Of a stretch of 63,942 bases of DNA, positions 8,180 through 16,661 are shown piece after piece; positions within the stretch are counted from its first letter, which is position 1, and each line of letters begins with the position of its first letter. The position numbers were made by a program, and so were the translations under genes. The stretch lies in assembly GCA_031269935.1 (NCBI GenBank), contig JAISYL010000167.1, forward strand, positions 1-63,942. Direction: 5' to 3'. Source of the stretch: Planctomycetota bacterium. GTDB lineage: Bacteria; Planctomycetota; SZUA-567. Under the pieces are notes generated by a model. It worked only from the letters and a program-made list of their open reading frames with translations, did not search any database and was not told the origin of the DNA.

Positions 8180-9070
8180 ATGGCGAAACAAGGCAAAAAA
8201 CTCGAGTTGTACGAAATCCTGGCCGCCAAGAGGGGAAAAGGCAAGCAGCCGTTGGCGTTCGAGCCCCGAAGCCTCCGGCCGCCGGGAAAACCCGGCCCGG
8301 AGCCGGCGGCGGCCGACCGGATTGGGACCGCTCCGGCGCTGATTATCGACGAGGGGGTTTTGCCCGAATTGCCGAACGCCGTTTCCGGCGAGGGCTGGAA
8401 AAAGGCCGGGCCGGAGGTGAAAACCGCCCCGGGAGAGATCCATTTTTTTTCCCCGCCCCAGCGTCCGGCCTATCCGGCGGCGGTTGCGGCGGAAGCCGTG
8501 AGCGAGCCGAAGGCGCCGCCCCGGCCCCGATCGCCCCGGGAGGTGGTTTTGGCCCTGGACATGGCGTTTTTTTGTTCCCTGGCGTTTTTGGGAATGGCGG
8601 TGTGCTCTTATTTCATCGGCTATAGGAGGGGGCAGGAGGAACGGCCGGCCTCCCTGGTCGGGGGGGACGACATTTTTTACGCCGATCCCAACCGGTTGAG
8701 CCCGCGCCGGCTGGCCCCGGCGCCCAGGGCGGTTGTCAGTCCCGGGGAACAGGATTATACCCTGATTATCAGAACCGAGGCGGTCGACGGCGAGTTGCCC
8801 GAACGTTTGGAGCTGGAACTGGCCGAGGCGGTTGCCAAGGGGAAACTGGGCGGGGGGGACGAGGTTCAGGGTTTCATATTCAAGACCGGGGGGACGGATC
8901 CGCGTTTCGTCCTCTCGGTGGGTTTGGGGAAAAGCGCCAACGATCCCCGGTTGGACAAGCTGCTTAAGATATACTACCAGATGGACGGCTTGACCTTTTC
9001 CCGGGAAACCACGCCTTATCGGGGTTGCCGGGTGGCTCCGGTGCGGGAGTTGGGCGTCCAGGTTTATTGA
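8180..9070 (+). CDS. Single-pass membrane protein of unknown function
   Basis: I do not recognise this 296-residue protein. The first ~115 residues are Pro/Ala-rich and low in complexity, starting MAKQGKKLELYEI. One membrane helix follows (~residues 131-152, ALDMAFFCSLAFLGMAVCSY, then the basic GYRRG). The remaining ~140 residues form a folded-looking domain (DYTLIIRTEAVDGEL ... RFVLSVGLGKS) predicted to be outside the membrane. The start was chosen by the promoter just upstream and a 'gggag' site. It is followed 35 bp later by the DUF89-like gene. A cell-envelope role is an inference from topology only. Confidence 0.7.
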   Translation: MAKQGKKLELYEILAAKRGKGKQPLAFEPRSLRPPGKPGPEPAAADRIGTAPALIIDEGVLPELPNAVSGEGWKKAGPEVKTAPGEIHFFSPPQRPAYPAAVAAEAVSEPKAPPRPRSPREVVLALDMAFFCSLAFLGMAVCSYFIGYRRGQEERPASLVGGDDIFYADPNRLSPRRLAPAPRAVVSPGEQDYTLIIRTEAVDGELPERLELELAEAVAKGKLGGGDEVQGFIFKTGGTDPRFVLSVGLGKSANDPRLDKLLKIYYQMDGLTFSRETTPYRGCRVAPVRELGVQVY

Positions 9071-9105
9071 TTTTTCGACCGATCCTTGGATGTCGTGGGG
9101 GAGGC

Positions 9106-9972
9106 ATGAAAGCCATACCTGATTGCGTGCCGGAAGCGTTGGCGATGATCCTGGCCGCCGCCCGGGCGGTGTCCGAGGACGATTTCATTCACCGCAAGGT
9201 ATTGTTGAAGGTAATGGGGGAAATCGCCGAGGATGGCGACTTGGGGGCGAACCCGGCCGAACTTTACCTTCAGTGCTGGGATTCGGCCTGCCGGGCGTTG
9301 GGGGTAAGGGACCCTTACGAAAATGAAAAGGCCCGGCGGAACAAAACGGCCCTGGGCATCCTGAAAATGCTGGCCGAACGTTTCGCCTCCGGCCAGGACG
9401 ACCGTCTTGGCCGGGCCATCCGTTTTTCCCTGGCCGGGGCCATGCTGGATTTCGGCGGCCTGGGGCGGACCGACATCCAGGAGGACGCGGCGGCCAATTT
9501 CCTGCGCCCCCCGGCGCCGGACGAATCGGCGGCGCTGGAAGCCGCCATAGCCAAGGCCGATTCCCTGATGCTGGTGGCCAACCGGGCCGGGGAAATCGTC
9601 CTGGACAGGCCGCTGGCCGAGGCGGCGGCGGCGAAGGGGAAACGGGTCTTCCTGACGGTGGCCGCGAAGCCGGTTTTTCTTCTCGCCACCCGCAAGGACG
9701 CCGAACTGGCCGGCTTCCCGGCGGAAGTGGAGGTGGTGGATCCCGGCACCCCCATGTTCGGCCTGGCGCCCGAACGGGCATCCAGCGAGTTCCGGGAGCT
9801 TCTGTCCCGGGTGGATTTGCTGATTGCCAAGGGCGACACCAATTGGGGGACCATGACTTCGGATCATCCCCGGTTTTTCATTCTCAAGGCCGGCGATCCG
9901 GCCTTGGCCGAAAGTCTGGGGACGGGCTTGAACGAAGGGGCGGTTTTCCGGGCTACGCCGGCGAAAAAATGA
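9106..9972 (+). CDS. DUF89/ARMT1-like protein with altered metal motif
   Basis: At 288 residues, the fold and order match the DUF89 damage-control phosphatase family: an N-terminal helical domain with an early cysteine (IPDCVPEAL), a Rossmann-like half, and the late motif DLLIAKGDTNWGTM. The family's central DN-x-GE metal-binding motif reads VANRAGEIVLD here, so the usual Asp-Asn pair is replaced by Asn-Arg. Family members hydrolyse phosphate from damaged sugar phosphates or similar compounds using a divalent metal. Activity here is therefore doubtful or changed. The ATG has a 'ggggaggc' ribosome site. It is co-oriented with its neighbours. Confidence 0.75.
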   Translation: MKAIPDCVPEALAMILAAARAVSEDDFIHRKVLLKVMGEIAEDGDLGANPAELYLQCWDSACRALGVRDPYENEKARRNKTALGILKMLAERFASGQDDRLGRAIRFSLAGAMLDFGGLGRTDIQEDAAANFLRPPAPDESAALEAAIAKADSLMLVANRAGEIVLDRPLAEAAAAKGKRVFLTVAAKPVFLLATRKDAELAGFPAEVEVVDPGTPMFGLAPERASSEFRELLSRVDLLIAKGDTNWGTMTSDHPRFFILKAGDPALAESLGTGLNEGAVFRATPAKK

Positions 9973-10008
9973 CGGGGAGGCCTTCCCGATTACGCTGAAG
10001 GAGGCAAA

Positions 10009-10230
10009 ATGAGCATCCATTCGTCTTTCCGGAGCGGCGGTTCGGCCGCCAGGCACCGCAATGTCCTCACCCGCCTGGAGCGGTTGGAGAGGCTGGAAGA
10101 GGCCAAACGCTGGGACGCGGCGGGAAACGGCCTCTTCGGCTTGCCCAAGGTGAGATCCATCAAGATCGCCATGAAGAAGAAAAAGAAGAAGGAGGAGGGC
10201 GCCGAGGAAGAGGCGGCGGCCAAGAAATGA
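10009..10230 (+). CDS. PVC-type small basic protein
   Basis: 73 residues, strongly basic at the centre and end (IAMKKKKKKEE). The segments MSIHSS, RNVLTRLERLERL and GLPKVRSIKI match the family known as the Chlamydia/Verrucomicrobia small basic protein, thought to be ribosome- or RNA-associated, function unproven. It is preceded by an 'aaggagg' ribosome site. This is the strongest lineage marker in the window. The ORF of the next gene opens at an ATGA overlap with its stop, suggesting cotranscription. Confidence 0.8.
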   Translation: MSIHSSFRSGGSAARHRNVLTRLERLERLEEAKRWDAAGNGLFGLPKVRSIKIAMKKKKKKEEGAEEEAAAKK

Positions 10231-10328
10231 TCCGCTTTCGGGGGGGGGCTCCCCGGCGTTTCGCCAAGACGCCGCCGGGAAGGGGCGAAATGCCCTGCCG
10301 GCGGGGATGCCCCAAGGGGAATCGTCCC

Positions 10329-11435
10329 GTGACTAGACTCGCCCAGCGCGTTTTCAACACCGAAGCGTCGGGAATCCGCCGGATTTTCGATTTGGCCGCC
10401 AATCTGAGGGATCCGGTCAACCTGTCCATCGGCCAGCCGGATTTCGATGTGCCCGAGCCCCTGAGGGAACGGGCCGTTTCGGCCATCCGGGCCGGCCGGA
10501 ACGCCTATACCCAAACCCAGGGGGGGAGGGAGCTTCGGGCCGCCCTTCTCGCCGGACCCTTGAAGGATTACGGGGAAAGGGAGGTGTTGGTTACCGGCGC
10601 GGTGTCCGGGGGGTTGATTCTGGCCTACATGGCGCTCCTGAATCCGGGCGACGAAATCATGCTCCCCGATCCCTATTTCGTCATGTACAAACAACTGGCG
10701 TTGATGTTCGACGCCAAACCGATTTTTTACGATTGTTATCCCGACTGGCGGTTCGACGGGGAGAGGCTGGCGGCCGGGATCACCACCCGGTGCAAGGCCA
10801 TTCTCATCGGCTCTCCCGCCAACCCCACCGGGGCGGTTCATTCCCGCGAGGAGTTGGCGGCGGCGGCCCGGCTGGCCGAGCGCCACGATTTGGCGATTCT
10901 GGCGGACGAGACTTACGAGAGCTACTGCTATGAGGGGCCGCCGGCGAGAATGCGGGAGTTTTGTCCCCGCCGGACGGTCACCCTGGGCGGTTTTTCCAAG
11001 AGCCATGCCATGACCGGCTGGCGGGTGGGCTGGGCGGCGGGGCCGGAGGATCTGATCCAGGCCATGACCAAGTTCCAGCAGTTCAGTTTCGTCTGCGCCC
11101 CCTCCCCCCTGCAAATCGGGGCGGCGGCGGCGATCGGCTTCGACATGTCCGGCCGGATCGGGGAATACCGGGCCAAGCGCGATCTGATTTATCGGGGCCT
11201 GGTGGACGCCGGCTTCGAGGTGGTAAGGCCGGGAGGCGCCTTTTACATCTTTCCCCGCGCTCCCCGGGGAACCGGCGGGGAATTCGCCGAGGAATGTGTC
11301 CGCAACAATCTCCTGGTCATACCGGGCAACTGTTTTTCCGAGCGCGACACGCATTTCCGCATTTCCTACGCCGCCCGGGACGAAACCATACGCCGGGGAT
11401 TGAGGATACTCGGCGAGTTGGCTGGAAGGGGATAA
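10329..11435 (+). CDS. Class I/II PLP-dependent aminotransferase
   Basis: Fold-type I aminotransferase of 368 residues, probably acting on an amino acid and a 2-oxo acid in the cytoplasm. Visible motifs are LSIGQPDFDVP at the N-terminus, SPANPTGAV, ILADETYE and the PLP lysine in GGFSKSHAMTGWRVGW, with the substrate arginine region HFRISYA near the end. The start is uncertain: GTG at 10329 follows an 'aaggggaa' site and matches the family N-terminus. ATG at 10290 and the ATGA-coupled ATG at 10227 are in frame and also possible. The substrate cannot be named from sequence. Confidence 0.85.
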   Translation: MTRLAQRVFNTEASGIRRIFDLAANLRDPVNLSIGQPDFDVPEPLRERAVSAIRAGRNAYTQTQGGRELRAALLAGPLKDYGEREVLVTGAVSGGLILAYMALLNPGDEIMLPDPYFVMYKQLALMFDAKPIFYDCYPDWRFDGERLAAGITTRCKAILIGSPANPTGAVHSREELAAAARLAERHDLAILADETYESYCYEGPPARMREFCPRRTVTLGGFSKSHAMTGWRVGWAAGPEDLIQAMTKFQQFSFVCAPSPLQIGAAAAIGFDMSGRIGEYRAKRDLIYRGLVDAGFEVVRPGGAFYIFPRAPRGTGGEFAEECVRNNLLVIPGNCFSERDTHFRISYAARDETIRRGLRILGELAGRG

Positions 11436-11440
11436 GGGCC

Positions 11441-12937
11441 ATGCCGGAAAGCACCATGCAGAAAATCGTCAGCCTGGCCAAGCGGCGGGGATTCATCTTC
11501 CAGTCCTCGGAGATTTACGGCGGGCTCAAGGCCTGCTATGATTACGGCCCGCTCGGGGTGGAACTCAAGCGTAATATCAAGGACGCCTGGTGGCGGGACA
11601 TGGTTCATCGCCGGGACGACGTGGTCGGCCTGGACTGTTCCATCATCATGCATCCGGACGTCTGGAGGGCCTCGGGCCACCTGGCCGGCTTTTCCGATCC
11701 CCTGGTGGATTGCCGCAACTGCAAGGAGCGCTTCCGGGCCGACAAGGCGCCCCGGGCGGTTCCCGGTTCCGCCCTGGTCTGCCGCGAGGGCGGGAAAAGG
11801 GACGGGAGGAAACTCGCGGGTACGGTCGGTCCGGCCGGCTACGTCTGCCCGGTGTGCGGTTCCGGCGATCTTTCGCCCGAACGCCAGTTCAATCTGATGT
11901 TCCGCACTTCCCTGGGGCCGGTCGACCCCGTCCAGGAGATTCTCGACGCCCTGGATTCCCTCGTTGAACTGGAACCGTCCAAGCGGAAGGAGAGGCTGGC
12001 CGGGATCGTCGACCGGACGGCGGTCTACCTGCGGCCGGAAACCGCCCAGGGGATGTTCGTCAATTTCCTCAATGTCCTCAACTCCGCCCGGGTCAAGCCG
12101 CCTTTCGGGGTGGCTCAATGCGGGAAATCCTATCGAAACGAAATCACCACCTCCAACCTTACCTTCCGTACCTGCGAATTCGAGCAGATGGAAATGGAAT
12201 TCTTTGTGGAGCCCGGCACGGACGAGCATTGGTTCGACTATTGGTCGCGCGCCAGATTCGCCTGGTACCAATCCCTCGGGATGAGGGCGGAAAAGCTGCG
12301 CTTGCGCCGCCACGAGAAGGAGGAGCTGGCCCATTACGCCAAGGCCTGCGTCGACGTGGAATATTTTTTCCCCTTCGAAAATCCGGAAGGCGAGGGAGAA
12401 TGGGGGGAATTGGAGGGGATAGCCAACCGTACCGACTACGATCTCCGGAGGCATTCGGAGCGTTCCCGGAAGGATCTTTCCTATTTCGAGGCCGAAACCC
12501 GCAAGCGCTACGTGCCCTACGTCATTGAACCGGCGGCCGGGGCGGATCGGGCCGCCCTCGCCTTTCTTTGCGACGCCTACGCCGAGGAGATGGTGGAGGG
12601 TGAGATCCGTACCGTTCTCCGCTTCCATCCCCGCCTGGCGCCCATCAAGGTGGGAGTCCTTCCCTTGGTCAGGAAGGACGGCCTGCCGGAGAAGGCCGGG
12701 GAAATAATGCGGGAACTGATGGCCGCCGGCATCAACGCGTTCTACGACGAATCCGGGGCCGTCGGCCGGCGTTACCGCCGCCTGGACGAGGCGGGAACCC
12801 CCTGGTGCGTCACCACGGACGCCGAGACCAACGCCAACGGTTCCGTCACCGTCCGGGAGCGGGACAGCATGAGGCAGACGCGGGTGCCGATGACCGGCTT
12901 GGCCGAACATTTTCGGAGGCTTCTGGGCGGGGGATGA
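11441..12937 (+). CDS. glyQS: Glycyl-tRNA synthetase (homodimeric type)
   Basis: Class II synthetase charging tRNA-Gly. 498 residues. Motifs in order: FIFQSSEIYGGLKACYDYGPLG near the N-terminus, a Cys pair region (CRNCKERF, CPVCGSG) in the insertion, YLRPETAQGMFVNF, GKSYRNEITTSNLTFRTCEFEQMEME (motif 2 region) and a C-terminal anticodon-binding domain starting near PIKVGVLPLV. This is the single-chain alpha2 form rather than the alpha2-beta2 form. The ATG follows the aminotransferase stop by 5 nt with a 'ggaagggg' site. Confidence 0.95.
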   Translation: MPESTMQKIVSLAKRRGFIFQSSEIYGGLKACYDYGPLGVELKRNIKDAWWRDMVHRRDDVVGLDCSIIMHPDVWRASGHLAGFSDPLVDCRNCKERFRADKAPRAVPGSALVCREGGKRDGRKLAGTVGPAGYVCPVCGSGDLSPERQFNLMFRTSLGPVDPVQEILDALDSLVELEPSKRKERLAGIVDRTAVYLRPETAQGMFVNFLNVLNSARVKPPFGVAQCGKSYRNEITTSNLTFRTCEFEQMEMEFFVEPGTDEHWFDYWSRARFAWYQSLGMRAEKLRLRRHEKEELAHYAKACVDVEYFFPFENPEGEGEWGELEGIANRTDYDLRRHSERSRKDLSYFEAETRKRYVPYVIEPAAGADRAALAFLCDAYAEEMVEGEIRTVLRFHPRLAPIKVGVLPLVRKDGLPEKAGEIMRELMAAGINAFYDESGAVGRRYRRLDEAGTPWCVTTDAETNANGSVTVRERDSMRQTRVPMTGLAEHFRRLLGGG

Positions 12938-13056
12938 GGCGCCGGGACTTGCCGGAATTCCGGCCGCGGCGGGTCTTCGCCCGCGGGGGGCGGAATGCAA
13001 GGCGGCTTCGGGGGGCCGGGTCCGGTCGGGCGTTTTCAGGAAAACGAGGAGGATTT

Positions 13057-13200
13057 ATGGAGTACAAGATCCGCTATATCCGGAATCGGAAGGAGCGCAA
13101 AATCAAGAACCGCGAGGCGGCGGGATATGTCCGAATCAAGACGCGCGGGCGCAAGCGCTGGGTTAAAAAGATCGCCGTGGAGGCGGAGAAAAAGAATTGA
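13057..13200 (+). CDS. Very small basic protein, unknown
   Basis: A 47-residue ORF starting at an ATG with a strong 'gaggagg' ribosome site. About half of the residues are Lys or Arg (IRYIRNRKERKIKNRE, KTRGRKRWVKK). Such a protein would bind nucleic acid or the ribosome, but no family is recognised. The ORF track shows only a longer frame; the ribosome site decides this start. It lies between glyQS and the next unknown gene on the same strand. Confidence 0.55.
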   Translation: MEYKIRYIRNRKERKIKNREAAGYVRIKTRGRKRWVKKIAVEAEKKN

Positions 13201-13278
13201 TTCGTCCGGATTACGGAGGCGCCGGGAGGCGGCGGGCCGGACCGATTTCGCCGTTCCGGGCCGGGAGAGCGAATTCGC

Positions 13279-13641
13279 ATGACACAGGATAGCGGCGGAA
13301 CCGTCGACGGCAAGGTTGACGTCAACAACCTTTACCGGCAGGAAACCTACACCGATCTAGGCCTGGGTTCGATTCAGAGCCTCCGGCCGATAACCGCCGA
13401 GGGCGATCCGGATCCCTCCCGCAAGGTCATTTTCATGGGATCGGCCCAGATTATGACCCCCCACGGCCCCATCCCGGTCCAGTGCGAGATTGACGCCGAC
13501 AATCTCCGGGCCGCCTGCGCTGCCTTTCCCGGGGCGATCAAGGGGGCGGTGAACGAGCTGCTCCAGGAGGTCCGGCAGATTGAACGGGAGCGCCAGGGCG
13601 GCATCGTCATCCCCCGGGGCGGCAAGCTGGAGCTTCCTTGA
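13279..13641 (+). CDS. Conserved-looking hypothetical protein, 120 residues
   Basis: No family recognised. The N-terminal third is acidic and polar (VDVNNLYRQETYTDLGLG). The middle has a beta-like stretch (KVIFMGSAQIMTPHGPIPVQ) and the end is helical with charged residues (AVNELLQEVRQIERERQ). No signal peptide or membrane segment. Its stop is 13 bp before the NrnA-type gene, so it is probably in the same transcript. A small cytoplasmic protein is the only safe statement. Confidence 0.65.
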   Translation: MTQDSGGTVDGKVDVNNLYRQETYTDLGLGSIQSLRPITAEGDPDPSRKVIFMGSAQIMTPHGPIPVQCEIDADNLRAACAAFPGAIKGAVNELLQEVRQIERERQGGIVIPRGGKLELP

Positions 13642-13654
13642 GGAAGAAGGCGGG

Positions 13655-14668
13655 ATGGCGCTGACCGGGATACTCTCCCTCCTCCGGTCGCCGGGGCTGT
13701 CCCGGGTGGCCCTGAGCGGGCATGAACGGCCGGACGGGGACAGCTTGGGCGCCTGCCTGGGCCTCATCGAGATTTTCCATTCCCTGGGCCGCCCCGCCCG
13801 CCTGGTCAACCCCGGCCCCATTCCCGAAAAATACCGTTTCCTGCTTCGGCCGGGTTGCCTGGCCGAACACGGAGAGCCCGGCTGGTGGCGGGAGTACGAT
13901 CTGTTCGGCGCCCTGGACTGCGAGGCCGGGCGTTTGCCGGAGGCCAATCGCGAGGCGGCGAATCGCCTTCCCGTCTTCAATATCGATCATCATGTTTCCA
14001 ATCCCGGTTTCGGCCGGGCCTTTTGGGTGGAGCCGGCCGCCAGTTCCACCAGCGAAATGCTGGTTCGCCTGATCGGGGCGGCGGGCTGGGAATTGACCCG
14101 GGAAGCGGCCCAGGCCCTGTGGACCGGCATAGTCACCGACACCGGGCGCTTTTCCCAGGAGAACGCCACCGCCGGCGCCCTTGAGGCCGCCCGGATATGT
14201 TTGTTGGCGGGGGCGGATCCGGTGCTGAGCGAGGTCAAGGTCAACCAGTCCGCCAGCCTGGGCGAGCGCCGGCTGCAGGGCCGGGCGCTGGAGCGCCTGC
14301 GGCTGCTGGCCGGGGGGAGGCTGGCCGCGTCCTGGGTGGAGCCGGCCGATTTCCGGGCCGCCGGGCTGCCGGGGGACGTCTCCTACGACCTGATCAATTG
14401 CCTGGGCGGAATCGCCGGGGTTGAAGCCTGGGTTCTTTTCACCGATCCCGGTCCCGCCGCTCCCGGGATAAAGGTCTCCCTCCGGACCCTGGCGCCCCAC
14501 GACGCCGTTCGCCTGGTCCGCCGCTTCGGCGGCGGCGGGCACAGGCGCGCCGCCGGCTGCCAAATCCTGGACGGGCTGGCGGCGGCCAGGGACCGGTTCA
14601 TAGCCGCCGCCCTGGAGGAGTTCTTCCCCCCGGACGGCCATGGGGACGGCGGCATTCCCCCGCCTTGA
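13655..14668 (+). CDS. nrnA: DHH-family phosphoesterase, NrnA type
   Basis: Expected to hydrolyse nanoRNAs and/or 3'-phosphoadenosine 5'-phosphate. 337 residues. The DHH domain has GHERPDGDSLGA (usual DHxxPDGD motif, with the first Asp replaced by Gly), DCEAGR and NIDHHVSN (the DHH motif). The DHHA1 domain ends with RRFGGGGHRRAAGC, the substrate-binding Gly-rich motif. The ATG with 'gaggaagaaggcggg' upstream was chosen. The gene is followed 13 bp later by a family A repeat that separates it from the convergent metal operon. Confidence 0.88.
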   Translation: MALTGILSLLRSPGLSRVALSGHERPDGDSLGACLGLIEIFHSLGRPARLVNPGPIPEKYRFLLRPGCLAEHGEPGWWREYDLFGALDCEAGRLPEANREAANRLPVFNIDHHVSNPGFGRAFWVEPAASSTSEMLVRLIGAAGWELTREAAQALWTGIVTDTGRFSQENATAGALEAARICLLAGADPVLSEVKVNQSASLGERRLQGRALERLRLLAGGRLAASWVEPADFRAAGLPGDVSYDLINCLGGIAGVEAWVLFTDPGPAAPGIKVSLRTLAPHDAVRLVRRFGGGGHRRAAGCQILDGLAAARDRFIAAALEEFFPPDGHGDGGIPPP

Positions 14669-14680
14669 TGAAAAGCCGCC

Positions 14681-14829
14681 TAAGGGTCTGTCCATAAATA
14701 ACTTATACATGTTTAGACAAGGAATCTAGTCGCGGAGGTAAATTTTCGCCCGTGGTTGGGCGAAAATTTACGAGAGCGACGTTGGTGACGCGATATAACC
14801 ATGTATAAGTTACTTATGGACGAGCCCTA
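14681..14829. repeat. Palindromic MITE-like element, family A (copy 1)
   Basis: About 149 bp between two TA dinucleotides. Terminal arm 'agggtctgtccataaataac' pairs with the inverse complement of 'gttacttatggacgagccct', and pairing continues inward through 'ttatacatg'. The core has a perfect 14-bp stem (gtaaattttcgccc / gggcgaaaatttac). It lies exactly between convergent genes nrnA and the DUF1980-type gene. The right-hand TA plus first G forms the TAG stop codon of the latter (minus strand). Non-coding. Confidence 0.85.
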
Positions 14830-15555
14830 AAGGTAGGGCCGTTCCGGCCTTTTGACCGGCCTGAGTTCGGGTTCCTCCAAAATCGGAATCTTCTGGCCCT
14901 GGATCCGGCGGATGGCGAATTTTCCGGTCACCCTGGCCCAGGCGTTTTCCTCAAGGGAGGCGCTTTCCGGCAAATCCACCACCAGGGCCAGGGGAATCGC
15001 GTCGGCGGCGCAGCAGGTCATGGCGAACCTGAACAACACCGGACAGTTGCGGCCCATCAATTCGGCGACCTGACGGTTGTCGGTCGTCAGCATTCCCACC
15101 ACGGCCAGCCGCCGGCCCGCATACAGATAGGGATTCTCAAAAATTTTGTCCATCGGCACTTCGGAAACCGGCTGGTTCGAAAATCCGGTCCCCGGCGGGG
15201 TTCCGGCCGCCGGGCCGTCCCCTTCGCCGGTTGATAAGCCGCCGATGAACCGGGTATTGAAGGCGTCCGACTCCAAAACCATCCCCTCGGCCCGCCAAAT
15301 GCCGTACAATGGCAGCAGCAGCAGCAAGGCTCCGGCCGCTTCCCGCAGGACGATGCCGCCGGACGGGGGTTCGCCAATCCTGGAGCAGGTGAAGAGAATC
15401 AGGATTACCGCGGCCGGCCACAGGACATGGAAAAATTCCGGGATGAGGAACATTTCGAACCGGCCGCCGGACAGGAGCCCCAGTATCGCCAGGAGCCATA
15501 CCAGGCACACCGTGAATTTATGCCACCGGCCAAAAAAGCGGAGAATGCCAGGCAT
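14827..15555 (-). CDS. DUF1980/YcgQ-type partner subunit of the DUF318 permease
   Basis: 242 residues. Two N-terminal membrane-helix pairs (FTVCLVWLLAILGLL, LWPAAVILILF, ALLLLLPLYGIW) are followed by an extracytoplasmic domain with the family's FRFAMTCCAADAIP motif (paired cysteines). Such proteins are always seen beside a DUF318-type permease, as here (38 bp apart). The exact cargo is unproven. The start ATG has a 'gggagga' site. Its stop codon TAG is provided by the end of the family A repeat, so the original 3' end may have been replaced by the insertion. Confidence 0.8.
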   Translation of the reverse strand: MPGILRFFGRWHKFTVCLVWLLAILGLLSGGRFEMFLIPEFFHVLWPAAVILILFTCSRIGEPPSGGIVLREAAGALLLLLPLYGIWRAEGMVLESDAFNTRFIGGLSTGEGDGPAAGTPPGTGFSNQPVSEVPMDKIFENPYLYAGRRLAVVGMLTTDNRQVAELMGRNCPVLFRFAMTCCAADAIPLALVVDLPESASLEENAWARVTGKFAIRRIQGQKIPILEEPELRPVKRPERPYL

Positions 15556-15593
15556 GTGCGATTTCCTCCCTTTCCAAAGTCCGTCCCGCCGTT

Positions 15594-16661
15594 TCAGTTC
15601 GCCCTCACCAGCAGATGAATCAACAGCGAGGCGGCGAACACCGTCGCCGGAATCAGGGTGGCCAGCAGAAAGATCGCCCGGCGGCGAAAAATGCCCCGAT
15701 ACATCAGGAGAAGCTTCAGGTCGAACATGGGCCCGATCAGCATGAAGGCCATCTGGGCCGCCAGGGGGACGTAACCGGTGAAGGAGGCGGCGATGAAGGC
15801 GTCGGCCTCCGAGCAAAGGTTGAGCAAGACCGCCAGCGCCATCATGGCCAGGTTCGAAAGAAGCGGGGAGGAGGAAAGGGCGACGAAGGCGGCGCGCTCG
15901 ACATGGGTTTGCGCCAGGGCGGCGATGAAGGAGCCGGCCACCAGGAAGGGGGCGGTGGCCATGAAATCGTCTTGCGCATGCCGGACGGCGGCGCGAATTC
16001 CCTCCAAAATAAGGGAAGTCTTTCGAACCATCCCCCGGGCGGGGGCGGGATGATGATGGTGATGGTGATGTCCGCAATCGCCGCCGTCCCCGGAATCGGA
16101 GGATGGCGGAACCGGGCCGCCGGGTTCGACAATTCCGCCGTCGCCTAGGATTCTTCCCGCGAGGAAGGCCACGACCACGGCCGTCAGATAGCCCCAAACG
16201 GCCCGGGAAGCCGCCACCTGCCAATTGAACCGATAGGCCAGGCCGGTCGAGACAAACACCACCGGGTTCACTATCGGCCCCCCCAGGAGGTAGGCTATGG
16301 CCGCCGCCGCCGGCAAACCCTTGCCGATCAGGCGCCGCACCACCGGCACCACCGCGCATTCGCAGACCGGGAATATCAAGCCGAGGGCGGAGGCGGTGCA
16401 GATGGCGTGAAACTTGTTGGCCGGCAGGAGGGAGGTCATCCGGTCATGGGTCAAGAAAACCTCGATCAGCCCGCCCACCAAGGTGCCCAGCAACATGAAG
16501 GGGATCGCCTCCAGGAGGATGCTGGCGAAAATGATGAAGAAGGTCCGGGTGGAGGCGGAGTCGGGGTTGAGCCCCGGATAAACGACTATCAGGAGGGCGA
16601 CTAGGAGCCAGAACCAGGTCATCCATTCGACCCGGCCGCTGGCGGACGCGGATTCAGGCAT
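15594..16661 (-). CDS. DUF318-type permease (YcgR/YraQ-like)
   Basis: A 355-residue membrane protein with about 8-9 predicted helices. The conserved FPVCECAVVPV and GGPIVNPVV motifs mark the family. A hydrophilic central loop carries seven consecutive histidines next to Asp/Cys (SGDGGDCGH), a likely metal-binding site. The second half repeats the first in outline (FLVAGSFIAALAQ, CSEADAF). It overlaps znuB by 8 nt, so it belongs to the metal-uptake operon. A role in moving metal, or a metal-linked compound, is an inference from this context. Confidence 0.82.
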   Translation of the reverse strand: MPESASASGRVEWMTWFWLLVALLIVVYPGLNPDSASTRTFFIIFASILLEAIPFMLLGTLVGGLIEVFLTHDRMTSLLPANKFHAICTASALGLIFPVCECAVVPVVRRLIGKGLPAAAAIAYLLGGPIVNPVVFVSTGLAYRFNWQVAASRAVWGYLTAVVVAFLAGRILGDGGIVEPGGPVPPSSDSGDGGDCGHHHHHHHPAPARGMVRKTSLILEGIRAAVRHAQDDFMATAPFLVAGSFIAALAQTHVERAAFVALSSSPLLSNLAMMALAVLLNLCSEADAFIAASFTGYVPLAAQMAFMLIGPMFDLKLLLMYRGIFRRRAIFLLATLIPATVFAASLLIHLLVRAN

